DNA from: an uncultured Bacteroidales bacterium
GTDB lineage: Bacteria > Bacteroidota > Bacteroidia > Bacteroidales > UBA932
DNA: 64,000 nt
Direction: 5' to 3'
Assembly (NCBI GenBank): GCA_947588835.1
Contig: CANPZS010000006.1
Coordinates: 1-64,000, forward strand
The first letter of the stretch is position 1. The number at the start of each line of letters is the position of its first letter. The position numbers were made by a program, and so were the translations under genes. The notes beneath the pieces were generated by a model. The model was not told the DNA's origin and made no database searches. It worked only from the letters and a program-made list of their open reading frames with translations. Shown piece by piece: positions 26,338 through 35,013 of this stretch.

Positions 26338-28395
26338 ATGAAAAACATTATCGTCGCAGTTCTCTTCTTCATCGCCGCAGTCTGCGCATCGGCCCAGACC
26401 GACAGCCTGTCGGCCATAGTGGTCACAGGTTCACAGGAAGGCAATTACCTGTCAAAGGGCAAAGACGTCAGGGTGGAAGTCATATCCGCCTCCGGACTTC
26501 AGAAGATGGCCTGCTGCAACCTGGCGGAAAGTTTCGAAAATTCGGCGAGCGTCACAGTGGGATATTCCGACGCGGTCACCGGAGCGCGGCAGATCCGCCT
26601 GCTCGGGCTCAGCGGTATATATACGCAGATGCTTGATGAAAACCGTCCTGTCATGCGCGGACTCTCCGCGCCTTTCGGACTGTCCTATGTGCCCGGACAA
26701 TGGCTTGAAAGCATCCAGATAGCCAAGGGTGCCACGTCGGTCATAAACGGCACCGAATCCATGACCGGACAGATCAACATCGAGCACCGCAAGCCAACGG
26801 ACGAGAAGCCCCTTTTCCTCAGCCTTTCGTGCATGAACGACACAAAGGTAAATTTCGACGCGGCCTCGTCGCTCCAGTTCGGAGAAAAATGGTCTACCGT
26901 ATTCCTCGGACATGCGGACGGCAATTTCAAGACGTCCGACATGAACCACGACGGTTTCATGGACGAGCCGAAGGCGCTGCAGTTCAGCGTCGCCAACAGA
27001 TGGCTCTACTATGACCCCAAGATCCAGATACGTTTCGGAGCAAAGGCCATGCAGGACCGCCGCACGGGAGGGCAGGAAGGGTACGACAAAGGCTCCTATA
27101 CGCTCGCAGCCCCCGCGCCGTGGGGCACCGACATCACCAGCCGCTCCCTCGGAGGCTATCTCAAGGCCGGCGTCCCGCTCAGGGAAGACCAGTCGGCGAG
27201 CGTGGCGCTCGTGGCCGACTGGACATATCAGGACATGGATTCGTGGTTCGGGGCCACTACATACTCCGGCAGGCAGCATTCGGGCTTTCTGAACCTGCTC
27301 TACCGCAACCGCATAAACGACTCCCACGACATAACGGTCGGAGCCGGCGGCATCATCGACCTGTATGACGAGGATATGGACAGGAAGACCATGGCCAGGG
27401 AGCAGATCCTGCACATGAAAACCCGTCTCGGCAACGCAGGCGTATTCGGAGAATACACTTTCCACATGGAAGAAAAGCTGTCCGTCATAGCCGGACTCCG
27501 CGGCGAATGGTTCAGCAACGAAGGATTCCGCGTCTCGCCCCGGCTCACTGTAAAATATCAGCCCGTAGACGAGATGGTTGCACGATTCAACATAGGACGC
27601 GGCCTCCGTCATTCCACCCCGCTTACGGACAACATCGGGGTATTCTCCACGGGGAAATATTTCCTCGGCGATTATGACAGCCACATTCTCGAGGACGCAT
27701 GGACGATGGGCGGAAACATGACCTTCTACTTCCCGGCCGGGGGAGACGAATCAAATTCGTACATAAGCCTCGACTGGTTCAGGACCGCGTTTAGTGAGCA
27801 GATGGTGGTGGATTACGAACACATAGCCAACGCCATAGAGTTCTACAGTCTCGGCGGCAGGCGCTCCTACTCCAACAGCTTCCAGCTCGATTTCGCCGCA
27901 GAACCGGCGGAAAGGCTGACCGTGAACGTGACGGCGCGCTACACGGACGCGCGGATCGAACTCGAGGGCCGCGGACTGGCGGAACGGCCCATGACAAGCC
28001 GTTTCAAAGAGGTGCTGAACCTCCAGTACAAGACGAATCTGAACAGATGGATTTTCGATTTCACCGCTTCTCTCAACGGGTCGTCGAGAGTCTATGACTT
28101 CATGCGCACCCTGACCGACGAAGACGGGGAACTTCTTTACCCGAAAGGTCGCACGCCCGTGTATCCTATGCTGTATGCGCAGATAACCAAGCGCTTCCGC
28201 GGATTCGACATATACGTCGGAGCCGAAAACATCACCGGCTACAGGCAGAAGCACGTGATAATAGGGACAACCGGAAAAGACGGCCATGTGGACGCAAGAG
28301 TCCCGTCCTTCGACGCCAGCGCTGTCTGGGGGCCGCTCATGGGCCTTAAAGCGGACATAGGCATCCGCATCACACTTTGGAAAATGGGAAGATAA
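26338..28395 (+). CDS. TonB-dependent outer-membrane receptor, probably for a metal
   Basis: The signal peptide MKNIIVAVLFFIAAVCASA is followed by a TonB-box-like SLSAIVVTG, a plug domain (about 25-150: LAESFENSASVTVGYSDA, RQIRLLGLSG, QIAKGATSVINGTESMTGQI) and a 22-strand-type barrel. It lacks the N-terminal CarboxypepD_reg domain of SusC-like proteins. At 685 aa it fits metal or siderophore receptors. The gene 14 bp downstream encodes a periplasmic HMA protein, suggesting copper or another soft metal as cargo (inference). Start ATG 26338 gives the signal peptide. Confidence 0.85.
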   Translation: MKNIIVAVLFFIAAVCASAQTDSLSAIVVTGSQEGNYLSKGKDVRVEVISASGLQKMACCNLAESFENSASVTVGYSDAVTGARQIRLLGLSGIYTQMLDENRPVMRGLSAPFGLSYVPGQWLESIQIAKGATSVINGTESMTGQINIEHRKPTDEKPLFLSLSCMNDTKVNFDAASSLQFGEKWSTVFLGHADGNFKTSDMNHDGFMDEPKALQFSVANRWLYYDPKIQIRFGAKAMQDRRTGGQEGYDKGSYTLAAPAPWGTDITSRSLGGYLKAGVPLREDQSASVALVADWTYQDMDSWFGATTYSGRQHSGFLNLLYRNRINDSHDITVGAGGIIDLYDEDMDRKTMAREQILHMKTRLGNAGVFGEYTFHMEEKLSVIAGLRGEWFSNEGFRVSPRLTVKYQPVDEMVARFNIGRGLRHSTPLTDNIGVFSTGKYFLGDYDSHILEDAWTMGGNMTFYFPAGGDESNSYISLDWFRTAFSEQMVVDYEHIANAIEFYSLGGRRSYSNSFQLDFAAEPAERLTVNVTARYTDARIELEGRGLAERPMTSRFKEVLNLQYKTNLNRWIFDFTASLNGSSRVYDFMRTLTDEDGELLYPKGRTPVYPMLYAQITKRFRGFDIYVGAENITGYRQKHVIIGTTGKDGHVDARVPSFDASAVWGPLMGLKADIGIRITLWKMGR

Positions 28396-28409
28396 AAACC
28401 TACAGGAAT

Positions 28410-28775
28410 ATGACTTTGAAATTCAAGACATTCGCACTCGGCGCCGCCATCGCGCTCGCATCGGCGGCAGCGGCCCAGGCCGCGGAACTTTCATCCTCCG
28501 TCGTCCCGGATGACGGCAAAAAGGAAGAAACCCGGAAAAAAGCCGATCTGAAGACCGTGGTGTTCGCCACGGACATGACATGCCACAATTGCGTCAAAAA
28601 GATGAATGAAAACCTTCAGTTCCTCCGTGGAGTAAAGGATCTGGAGGTGTCATTGGAAAAGGAGCTCGTAACCATAAAATACGATCCGTCAAAGACTGAC
28701 GAGACCAAGCTCGCCGAAGCCATCAGGAAGCTCGGCTACAAGGCGGAGAAAGTCGAGACGTCGAGCTCCCTGTGA
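28410..28775 (+). CDS. Exported heavy-metal-associated (HMA) domain protein
   Basis: 122 aa from ATG 28410. The signal peptide (MTLKFKTFALGAAIALASAA) is followed by a charged linker and one HMA ferredoxin-like domain with the metal-binding MTCHNCVKK (CxxC) and the family pattern GVKDLEVSLEKELVTIKYDP. Likely a periplasmic metal chaperone for Cu(I) or a similar ion, acting downstream of the adjacent TonB receptor. Its last 40 bp overlap, antiparallel, the 3' end of the kinase-RapZ gene. Confidence 0.85.
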   Translation: MTLKFKTFALGAAIALASAAAAQAAELSSSVVPDDGKKEETRKKADLKTVVFATDMTCHNCVKKMNENLQFLRGVKDLEVSLEKELVTIKYDPSKTDETKLAEAIRKLGYKAEKVETSSSL

Positions 28776-30163
28776 GTCAGCCTTATCTTCACGTTGAACC
28801 GGCCCGCGAGGTGTTCGGCGAGATGTTCTGCGCAATAGACCGAGCGGTGCTGCCCGCCGGTGCATCCGAAACATATCTGCAGATGTGAGAACTTCCTCTC
28901 TATGTAACGCTTTACATGCCTGTCCACAAGGGCATACACGTTTTCGAGGAAAGGCATCACCTCCCCGTCGTCCTCAAGGAATTTTATGACTTCGGGATCT
29001 TTGCCGGTAAATTGCCTGTAATGCTCGTATTTGCCGGGATTGTTGATTGAACGGCAGTCGAACACGTAGCCTCCGCCGTTTCCGGTGGGATCGGCGGGGA
29101 TGCCTTTTTTATATGCAAAACTGCATATGCGCACTTCAAGGCGCCTGTCCTCCGCCACTTCATAGAACTGCGGCATGGAAGCCAGCCGCAGGAGCAGGTC
29201 GCTGAGATAAGGGTATTCCTTGAACGGTGTCTTGAGCAGGCTGCGCAGATTGTCGAGGGCGTACGGGACGCTCGCCAGAAAATGCGGCTTCTTCTCGAAA
29301 TACCCGCGGAAACCGTATGCCCCGAGCACCTGGAGAGTGCGGAACAGCACGAAAAGACGCAGCTTTTCAGTGAAGACGCCCTCATCCACAGGCATGTAGT
29401 TCTTCAGCGCACGAAGGTATGAACGGACCAGTTCGCGTTTCAGCCCCTCCGGATAACGGGAGCGGGCCTGCCATATGAAAGAGGCCACGTCATAATAGAT
29501 CGGGCCCCTGCGCCCTCCCTGATAGTCTATGAAATACGGTTCGCCGTCGCGGAACATGACGTTGCGCGCCTGAAAATCCCTGTACATGAAGGTATTTCCC
29601 ATGTCTCCGAGCAGATCGGCCTTGAAGTTCTCGAAATCATCCTGCAGCAGGACTTCATTGAAATCTATGCCGGTGGCCTTGAGAAAACAATATTTGAAAT
29701 AGTTCAGGTCGAAATCCACCATCCTCGCATCGAATTCCGGCTGGGGATAGCACACAGAATAGTCGAGCCCCTCGGCGCCTTTGAACTGCAGCTCCGGCAG
29801 CATCTCTATCGTCCTGCACAGCAAATTGCTTTCATATGAACTGTACTCCCCGTTTTCGCGGCCATGGGACACCATGTTGTACAGGATGTTGTCGCCAAGA
29901 TCTTCCTGGATATAGCACATGCCGTCTTCGCTGACGGACAGGACGACCGGCACATTCAGCCCCTTTTCCTTGAAATGCCTGCTGAGCGAAACGAAGGCCC
30001 TGTTCTCCTCGAAGCTCGTTCCGATCACGCCTATTACCGATTTTCCGCCTCCGCCGAGACGGAAATATCTGCGGTTGCTTCCGGAAGAGTTGATCTCGGT
30101 CCGTTCGGCAAGTTTCTGTCCGGTATACTGTTCGAACAATATCTGAAGTCTGTCTTCTGCCAT
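28736..30163 (-). CDS. Fusion of aminoglycoside-phosphotransferase-like sugar kinase with RapZ C-terminal domain
   Basis: The N-terminal 330 residues are an APH/choline-kinase-like domain: the catalytic loop YRDFQARNVMF (Asp, Asn) and metal Asp in FIDYQGGRRG. This resembles AmgK, the anomeric MurNAc/GlcNAc kinase. The last 140 residues match the RapZ C-terminal domain (VFDCRSINNPGKYEHYRQFTG, then CFGCTGGQHRSV), which in enterobacteria senses glucosamine-6-P and binds sRNA; the RapZ P-loop domain is absent. With the MurU-like enzyme at 22397 it suggests cell-wall sugar recycling. ATG 30163 is preferred because a TATATTTG box lies at 30204-30211, inside the longer frame that starts at 30247. 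Confidence 0.85.
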   Translation of the reverse strand: MAEDRLQILFEQYTGQKLAERTEINSSGSNRRYFRLGGGGKSVIGVIGTSFEENRAFVSLSRHFKEKGLNVPVVLSVSEDGMCYIQEDLGDNILYNMVSHGRENGEYSSYESNLLCRTIEMLPELQFKGAEGLDYSVCYPQPEFDARMVDFDLNYFKYCFLKATGIDFNEVLLQDDFENFKADLLGDMGNTFMYRDFQARNVMFRDGEPYFIDYQGGRRGPIYYDVASFIWQARSRYPEGLKRELVRSYLRALKNYMPVDEGVFTEKLRLFVLFRTLQVLGAYGFRGYFEKKPHFLASVPYALDNLRSLLKTPFKEYPYLSDLLLRLASMPQFYEVAEDRRLEVRICSFAYKKGIPADPTGNGGGYVFDCRSINNPGKYEHYRQFTGKDPEVIKFLEDDGEVMPFLENVYALVDRHVKRYIERKFSHLQICFGCTGGQHRSVYCAEHLAEHLAGRFNVKIRLTHRELDVSTFSAL

Positions 30164-30203
30164 AATGATGTATTTATGTCCGCACGCCGCGGACGCCATA
30201 CTG

Positions 30204-30211
30204 CAAATATA
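30204..30211 (-). promoter_or_regulatory. -7 box (TATATTTG) of the kinase-RapZ gene
   Basis: Exact TAnnTTTG on the minus strand, leader about 35 nt to the ATG at 30163. It excludes the upstream in-frame ATG at 30247 as the usual start. Confidence 0.65.
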
Positions 30212-30285
30212 GTCAAAAGATCGGCAATACCGCGGAAGTTCCGACAAGGCCGGCGGAGGTCCGGAAGCATATCCGCCTTTTTTAT

Positions 30286-30293
30286 TATCTTTG
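30286..30293 (+). promoter_or_regulatory. -7 box (TATCTTTG) of the porin gene
   Basis: Exact TAnnTTTG ending only 7 bp before the porin ATG, so the transcript would have almost no leader. Confidence 0.6.
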
Positions 30294-30300
30294 TAGCCTG

Positions 30301-32895
30301 ATGAAAAGCTTTTTGTCGAAGATACTGCTTCCGGCGGCCATTTCCGGACTTGCGGTCATGCAGCTTGCGATGCGCCCTGCATCCCTGAGGGAGGCTCCGC
30401 GCCACAGGCTCTGCATTCCGCAGGTACAGGTGGACACGACGGTCGTCCTGCCGGGGGAGGAACCGGCCGTCGAAGAAAACTATGACGACTCCCTGTACCT
30501 TTTCGGTTTTTCCGATGAAGGCGAAAAGCCCGCCGTACAGGCGAAGGACACCATAAAGGCGCCCGATTCGCTGCTCGTCACCGATCCTTTCCTGTATGAA
30601 TGGTACGTGGCCGTCAAAGATTCCCTCACCCACAGGATGACGGTGGACTCGCTACGCGCGTCCGGAGACAGCCTCATCTGGCCGAGAATAGATTCGCTGT
30701 ACGCGACGGACTCCACCGAAAGGGTGAAGAAAGCATTCGAAGAATGGTACGCCGCTCTCGACAAAATGGAGCGCAAGAGATACGATGCGGAACAGAAAGC
30801 GGCAAAAAAAGTGCGTGCCGCCGACAGCATTTCCCGCATAAAAGACAGCATCAGGCAACACCGGGACAGCATAAGGGATTCCAAGCTGAGAATTCTCGAG
30901 ACATTCGCCATCCCGGATTCGATGCATCTGAAGCGCCTGATCTCATGGCGGCACGACAGGTATTTCAACAAAGTCATCCTTCAGGAGACGGACACGGCCT
31001 TCAATTACCATTTCAACGATCTGCCGTTTCTGCGCAACGACGTAGGCGCCACTTTCCTCGGCGTCGCCGGCTCGGCCGTGCAGACTTACGATTTCTTCAA
31101 GCGTACGGAAGAAGACGGGGCATCCTTCTACACCCCTTACGAAGCATACAGCTACACCGCGCACACGCTTCCGCTTTACAACACCAAAACGCCGTACACC
31201 GAACTTGAATATTACGGCACTTTGTTCGCCCCGCAGAACAAACAGTCCAACAACCTCCGCATATTCACGACGCAGAACCTGACCCCGGAATTCAATTTCG
31301 CCCTTGAATACAGGCGGTTCGGCGGCGAAGGAATCCTGCAGAACGAAAGAACGGCCAACAAGACTTTCGTCGCCTCGGCCAACAGGCTCGGAAAGAAGCA
31401 TCTGCTTCATGCGGGATACATATACAACAAGGTAATACAGAACGAAAACGGCGGCCTTCAGGATCCTTTCTGGATACGGGACACCACGGTGGACGCAAGG
31501 GAGATATCCGTCTTCCTCACCGATGCCAAGAACACATACAAAAAGAACACCCTGTTTCTTGACCAGACATACCGGATTCCGCTGAATTTCATAAAGAAAG
31601 CCGTCAAGGAGGACGAAGCGGACAGCACCGGGACCGACGTCACCACCATATTTATAGGCCATGCTTCGGAATATTCCGTCTACACAAAACATTATACCGA
31701 CGGAGTGAGGGCCGGCGACGGGGCCGGAAGCGAATTCTACAACGGGAATTTCTTCATAAGTCCGGACGGCAGCAACGATTCGCTCAGAATGACGAGACTG
31801 GAAAACAGAGTGTTCGCAAGGCTCCAGCCATGGTCGGACGAGGCTGTCATTTCAAAACTTGACGTAGGCATAGGCAACCGCATACGCAGGTTCTACGACT
31901 TCAGTCCCGACACCTATCTGCACGGGACAAGCCACAGGACATGGATTTCCAATTACATTTACGCCGGCACCGAGGGCCGGATAAAGAAATACGTCAACTG
32001 GGATGCGGTCGGCAGCTACACGTTCACCGGACATGAGGCCAACGACATGATGCTGAAGGCACATGCGGGGCTGGACGTCTACCCGTTCAGGCGCGACCGC
32101 AACAGTCCGGCGTCGCTGAACGTGTATTTCGAGACCTCCCTCAAGGAACCGGATTTCTACCAGCAGCGCCTATATTCCAATCATTACAGATGGAACAACG
32201 ATTTCGGAAAGATCTCGCTGTCCAAACTGCAGGCTTCGCTCGACATACCCCGCTGGAAACTGCATGCCGACGTAGGATATTCGCTTTCAGCCAATGCAAT
32301 ATGGTACGATACGCTGGGCGTCGTCAGGCAGAATGCCGGCACCGTCAGCATACTTAAGCTTGGACTGGAAAAGAATTTCACCATAGGGAACATTCTGCAT
32401 CTGGACAACAGGGCCCTGATCCAGTTCTCGTCCGACGAAAACGTAGTGCCGCTGCCTAAAGCGGCGTTCAATCTGAGATATTATCTGCAGTTCAACATCG
32501 TAAGCGAGGACATAATGAAGATGCAGATTGGTGTCAACGCCCTGTACAACACCAAATGGTATGCCCCCGCCTACAATCCTGTGGCCGGCAGCTTCATGGC
32601 ACAGAACAAGATGCAGTACGGAGCCTGTCCCTACTTCGACGTGTTCGCCAACATCCAGTGGAAGCGGGCGTGCATTTTCGTCAAATTGGAAAATGCGGGA
32701 CAGGGATGGCCGAACGCAGGAAAAGACTATTTCAGCGCCCACAATTATATACACACCCAAAGGGCGGTGAAAATAGGCATATACTGGCCGTTCTACACTC
32801 AGTCCCGGGTGAACGCCACCCTCAGCGGAATGGCTTCCGGCGGCCGGAGCGGCGGAGGCGGAGGAAGTTCAAGGGCAATGAACTCCACGCCATGA
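30301..32895 (+). CDS. Putative porin (Porin_10 family) with long N-terminal extension
   Basis: 864 aa. An N-terminal hydrophobic signal (LSKILLPAAISGLAVMQLA) is followed by an acidic region and a highly charged, probably helical stretch (about 125-200: KAFEEWYAALDKMERKRYD, SISRIKDSIRQHRDSIRD). From about 215 onward is the barrel characteristic of Bacteroidota putative porins (FNKVILQETDTAFNYHFND, FLGVAGSAVQTYDFF, then many aromatic strands and GIYWPFY near the end). A short Gly/Ser tail follows the barrel. Pore specificity is unknown. Its TGA overlaps the ATG of the next gene. Confidence 0.85.
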   Translation: MKSFLSKILLPAAISGLAVMQLAMRPASLREAPRHRLCIPQVQVDTTVVLPGEEPAVEENYDDSLYLFGFSDEGEKPAVQAKDTIKAPDSLLVTDPFLYEWYVAVKDSLTHRMTVDSLRASGDSLIWPRIDSLYATDSTERVKKAFEEWYAALDKMERKRYDAEQKAAKKVRAADSISRIKDSIRQHRDSIRDSKLRILETFAIPDSMHLKRLISWRHDRYFNKVILQETDTAFNYHFNDLPFLRNDVGATFLGVAGSAVQTYDFFKRTEEDGASFYTPYEAYSYTAHTLPLYNTKTPYTELEYYGTLFAPQNKQSNNLRIFTTQNLTPEFNFALEYRRFGGEGILQNERTANKTFVASANRLGKKHLLHAGYIYNKVIQNENGGLQDPFWIRDTTVDAREISVFLTDAKNTYKKNTLFLDQTYRIPLNFIKKAVKEDEADSTGTDVTTIFIGHASEYSVYTKHYTDGVRAGDGAGSEFYNGNFFISPDGSNDSLRMTRLENRVFARLQPWSDEAVISKLDVGIGNRIRRFYDFSPDTYLHGTSHRTWISNYIYAGTEGRIKKYVNWDAVGSYTFTGHEANDMMLKAHAGLDVYPFRRDRNSPASLNVYFETSLKEPDFYQQRLYSNHYRWNNDFGKISLSKLQASLDIPRWKLHADVGYSLSANAIWYDTLGVVRQNAGTVSILKLGLEKNFTIGNILHLDNRALIQFSSDENVVPLPKAAFNLRYYLQFNIVSEDIMKMQIGVNALYNTKWYAPAYNPVAGSFMAQNKMQYGACPYFDVFANIQWKRACIFVKLENAGQGWPNAGKDYFSAHNYIHTQRAVKIGIYWPFYTQSRVNATLSGMASGGRSGGGGGSSRAMNSTP

Positions 32896-33851
32896 GACGC
32901 GCTGACGGCACCCGGCGCAGGATAGCCCGTGCGGCCTTCGCCGTCGCGGCCGCCATGATGGTGACGGCCCCTTCGGACATGAAGAAGGACATGCCCGGTC
33001 GGATACGCGCCGCCGCGCCGCTGCGCTTGATATCCACGCTGCCGGACGGCGCCGAAAAAGAATTCCATTATTATCTTGCCTCCAGATTCGCCGACGACAT
33101 GGGATTTGACGAGATGCAGCCGGCATGGACGGACGATGAAGGCGCCGCATTGGACTTGCTGCGCGGCGGCGCGGCCGACATCGTGATATGTCCCGATACC
33201 GTCGCCGCACCGGGTTTTCTCCGTTCCCGCAGCCTGAAAAACGTCGTCTGGATGCTCCGGGAAAATGATGCAGAACTGCTCGCCGTCCTCAACGGATGGC
33301 TTTCCGACATAATGAAAGCCTACGACAGAACATACGGCACCGCGGCCGTCTCGGACGTAAAAAAAGGAATCATAAGCCCCTATGACACATTCGTAAGGCG
33401 GGCGGCGGACAAATACGGCCTCGACTGGAGACTGCTGTCATCGGTCATCTACCACGAATCCCGTTTCGAGAACAAGGCCGTCTCCGGAAAAGGAGCCGTA
33501 GGACTGATGCAGATCGTGACTTCAGTACATGACAAGGACAACCTGCACGATCCCGGGACCAACATCGACTTCGGAGCGGGGCTCATGGGCAGGCTTATAA
33601 AATCTTTTGAAAACTACGGGGCCGACAGTACCGAAGCCTTGAAATTCGCCTTGGCCGCATATAACATAGGCTCGGCAAGAATGCTGAGATACATCTCCTA
33701 TGCGGCGGAAAACAACGCCGACTGCACCCGGCTCGACGGTGTCATGGACGCCGTCACGGACATGGAGGGATTCAGCGGAAGCCGCGTCGGCGGATACGTC
33801 GATTCCGTCCTCAACACATATTACGACTATACCCGCCTGTACGGGAAATGA
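32892..33851 (+). CDS. Lytic transglycosylase, MltF-like (SLT domain)
   Basis: 319 aa from an ATG that overlaps the porin stop (ATGA), so translation is probably coupled. A short basic N-terminus and hydrophobic stretch form a signal peptide. Residues about 45-140 look like a reduced solute-binding-type domain (AALDLLRGGAADIVICPDT). The SLT lysozyme-like domain follows, with the catalytic Glu in YHESRFENKAVSGKGAVGLM and the conserved LAAYNIGSARM. Predicted to cleave peptidoglycan to 1,6-anhydro-MurNAc products, the substrate of the recycling pathway inferred elsewhere in the window. Stop abuts the convergent permease gene. Confidence 0.87.
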   Translation: MRRADGTRRRIARAAFAVAAAMMVTAPSDMKKDMPGRIRAAAPLRLISTLPDGAEKEFHYYLASRFADDMGFDEMQPAWTDDEGAALDLLRGGAADIVICPDTVAAPGFLRSRSLKNVVWMLRENDAELLAVLNGWLSDIMKAYDRTYGTAAVSDVKKGIISPYDTFVRRAADKYGLDWRLLSSVIYHESRFENKAVSGKGAVGLMQIVTSVHDKDNLHDPGTNIDFGAGLMGRLIKSFENYGADSTEALKFALAAYNIGSARMLRYISYAAENNADCTRLDGVMDAVTDMEGFSGSRVGGYVDSVLNTYYDYTRLYGK

Positions 33852-35012
33852 TCACTTTACACGTACTGTCTCGGCTGGATCCACCTTGGATATGAACAGC
33901 GTCGGCAGAAGCACGGACAGCATTATCACCGCATAGGCGGCAGCATTGGCCGCAGCCACGGCCGGCAGGTCCAGATGCACCGGCACGAAAGAAACGAAAT
34001 AATTTTCAGGGTTCAGCCTTATGAAATGAGTCAGGCCCTGAAACAGGCAGAACAGCAAGGCGAGCCCGTCCCCTATCGCCATCCCCTTAAGAGCCAGCAC
34101 GGAAGCCATCCTCACGAAGACGGCCGATATGGAGCGGTCGGTCATGCCGAGCGTCTTAAGCGTGCCGATGACAGAAATGTTGCGGAACAACAATATCAAA
34201 AGGCCCGAAATCATGTTGAACCCTGCCACCGCCGTCATGAGAATCATTATGAAAAGCACGTTGAAATCAAGCAGATCCAGCCAGTCGAAAAGTCCGGCAT
34301 ACAGCCTTCTGGCGCTCGTGGCTATAAGGGACTGTTCGGCTTCATCGCCGCTCGTCAGAAGCCTCGCCCCAGCGTCTTCCGCGACGGCGTCCATCGTCTT
34401 TCTGTCGTGCCGGCCGCTCTCAAGCATTATTTCAAGCGCGGAAACACGAGTCGAATCCCAGCCGTTCAGCCTCCGCAGGTCGGACAGGTTGGCGCGCACA
34501 ATCATATTGTCCCCTATGTCGAGCATGCTTTCGTATACGCCGCCGACGCGGAAATTCCGCGCCCTGACGTTTTCTCCAACGAAATAAGCCGTCATGCGGT
34601 CTCCGGGGCCGAGCCCCGTCTTTTCCGCAAGCGAATGCGGAACCGATACGACAAGAGAGCTGTCGGCGTCTTCCGTGCCCTTGAACATGACCCCGTAAAT
34701 GGCGTCGCCGCACTTGACTATGCCGGCCCTGTAGACGGCAGGGACAATCTCCGCCACTCCGTCCATGGACAATATCTCATCGGAGAAAGACAATACGGAC
34801 GGCACCGCGGCCGACCCTCCGGTGTAATTGAGCGTATAAGGGGTAATCCGTACGTCGCCGGAGACAGAAGAAAGGCCATCCCCCACGGCTCTTCTGAAGC
34901 CGGAAGAGATGGCCGTCGCAATCGTCATGACGAAGAAACTGACGGCGATGGATATCACCGCCACGTTTCCCCGGAAGCGCAGCCTGCCGGCTATGAAACC
35001 GGAAGGCGTCAT
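33852..35012 (-). CDS. ABC transporter permease, LolC/LolE type (FtsX-like)
   Basis: 386 aa with the type VII topology. One N-terminal membrane helix (ISIAVSFFVMTIATAISSGF) is followed by a large periplasmic domain and three C-terminal helices, with the cytosolic coupling segment GTLKTLGMTDRSI before them and SKVDPAETVRVK at the end. Likely part of a lipoprotein-releasing complex; no ATPase gene is adjacent. It begins 1 bp after pepO and is probably co-transcribed with it. Confidence 0.85.
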   Translation of the reverse strand: MTPSGFIAGRLRFRGNVAVISIAVSFFVMTIATAISSGFRRAVGDGLSSVSGDVRITPYTLNYTGGSAAVPSVLSFSDEILSMDGVAEIVPAVYRAGIVKCGDAIYGVMFKGTEDADSSLVVSVPHSLAEKTGLGPGDRMTAYFVGENVRARNFRVGGVYESMLDIGDNMIVRANLSDLRRLNGWDSTRVSALEIMLESGRHDRKTMDAVAEDAGARLLTSGDEAEQSLIATSARRLYAGLFDWLDLLDFNVLFIMILMTAVAGFNMISGLLILLFRNISVIGTLKTLGMTDRSISAVFVRMASVLALKGMAIGDGLALLFCLFQGLTHFIRLNPENYFVSFVPVHLDLPAVAAANAAAYAVIMLSVLLPTLFISKVDPAETVRVK

Positions 35013-35013
35013 G

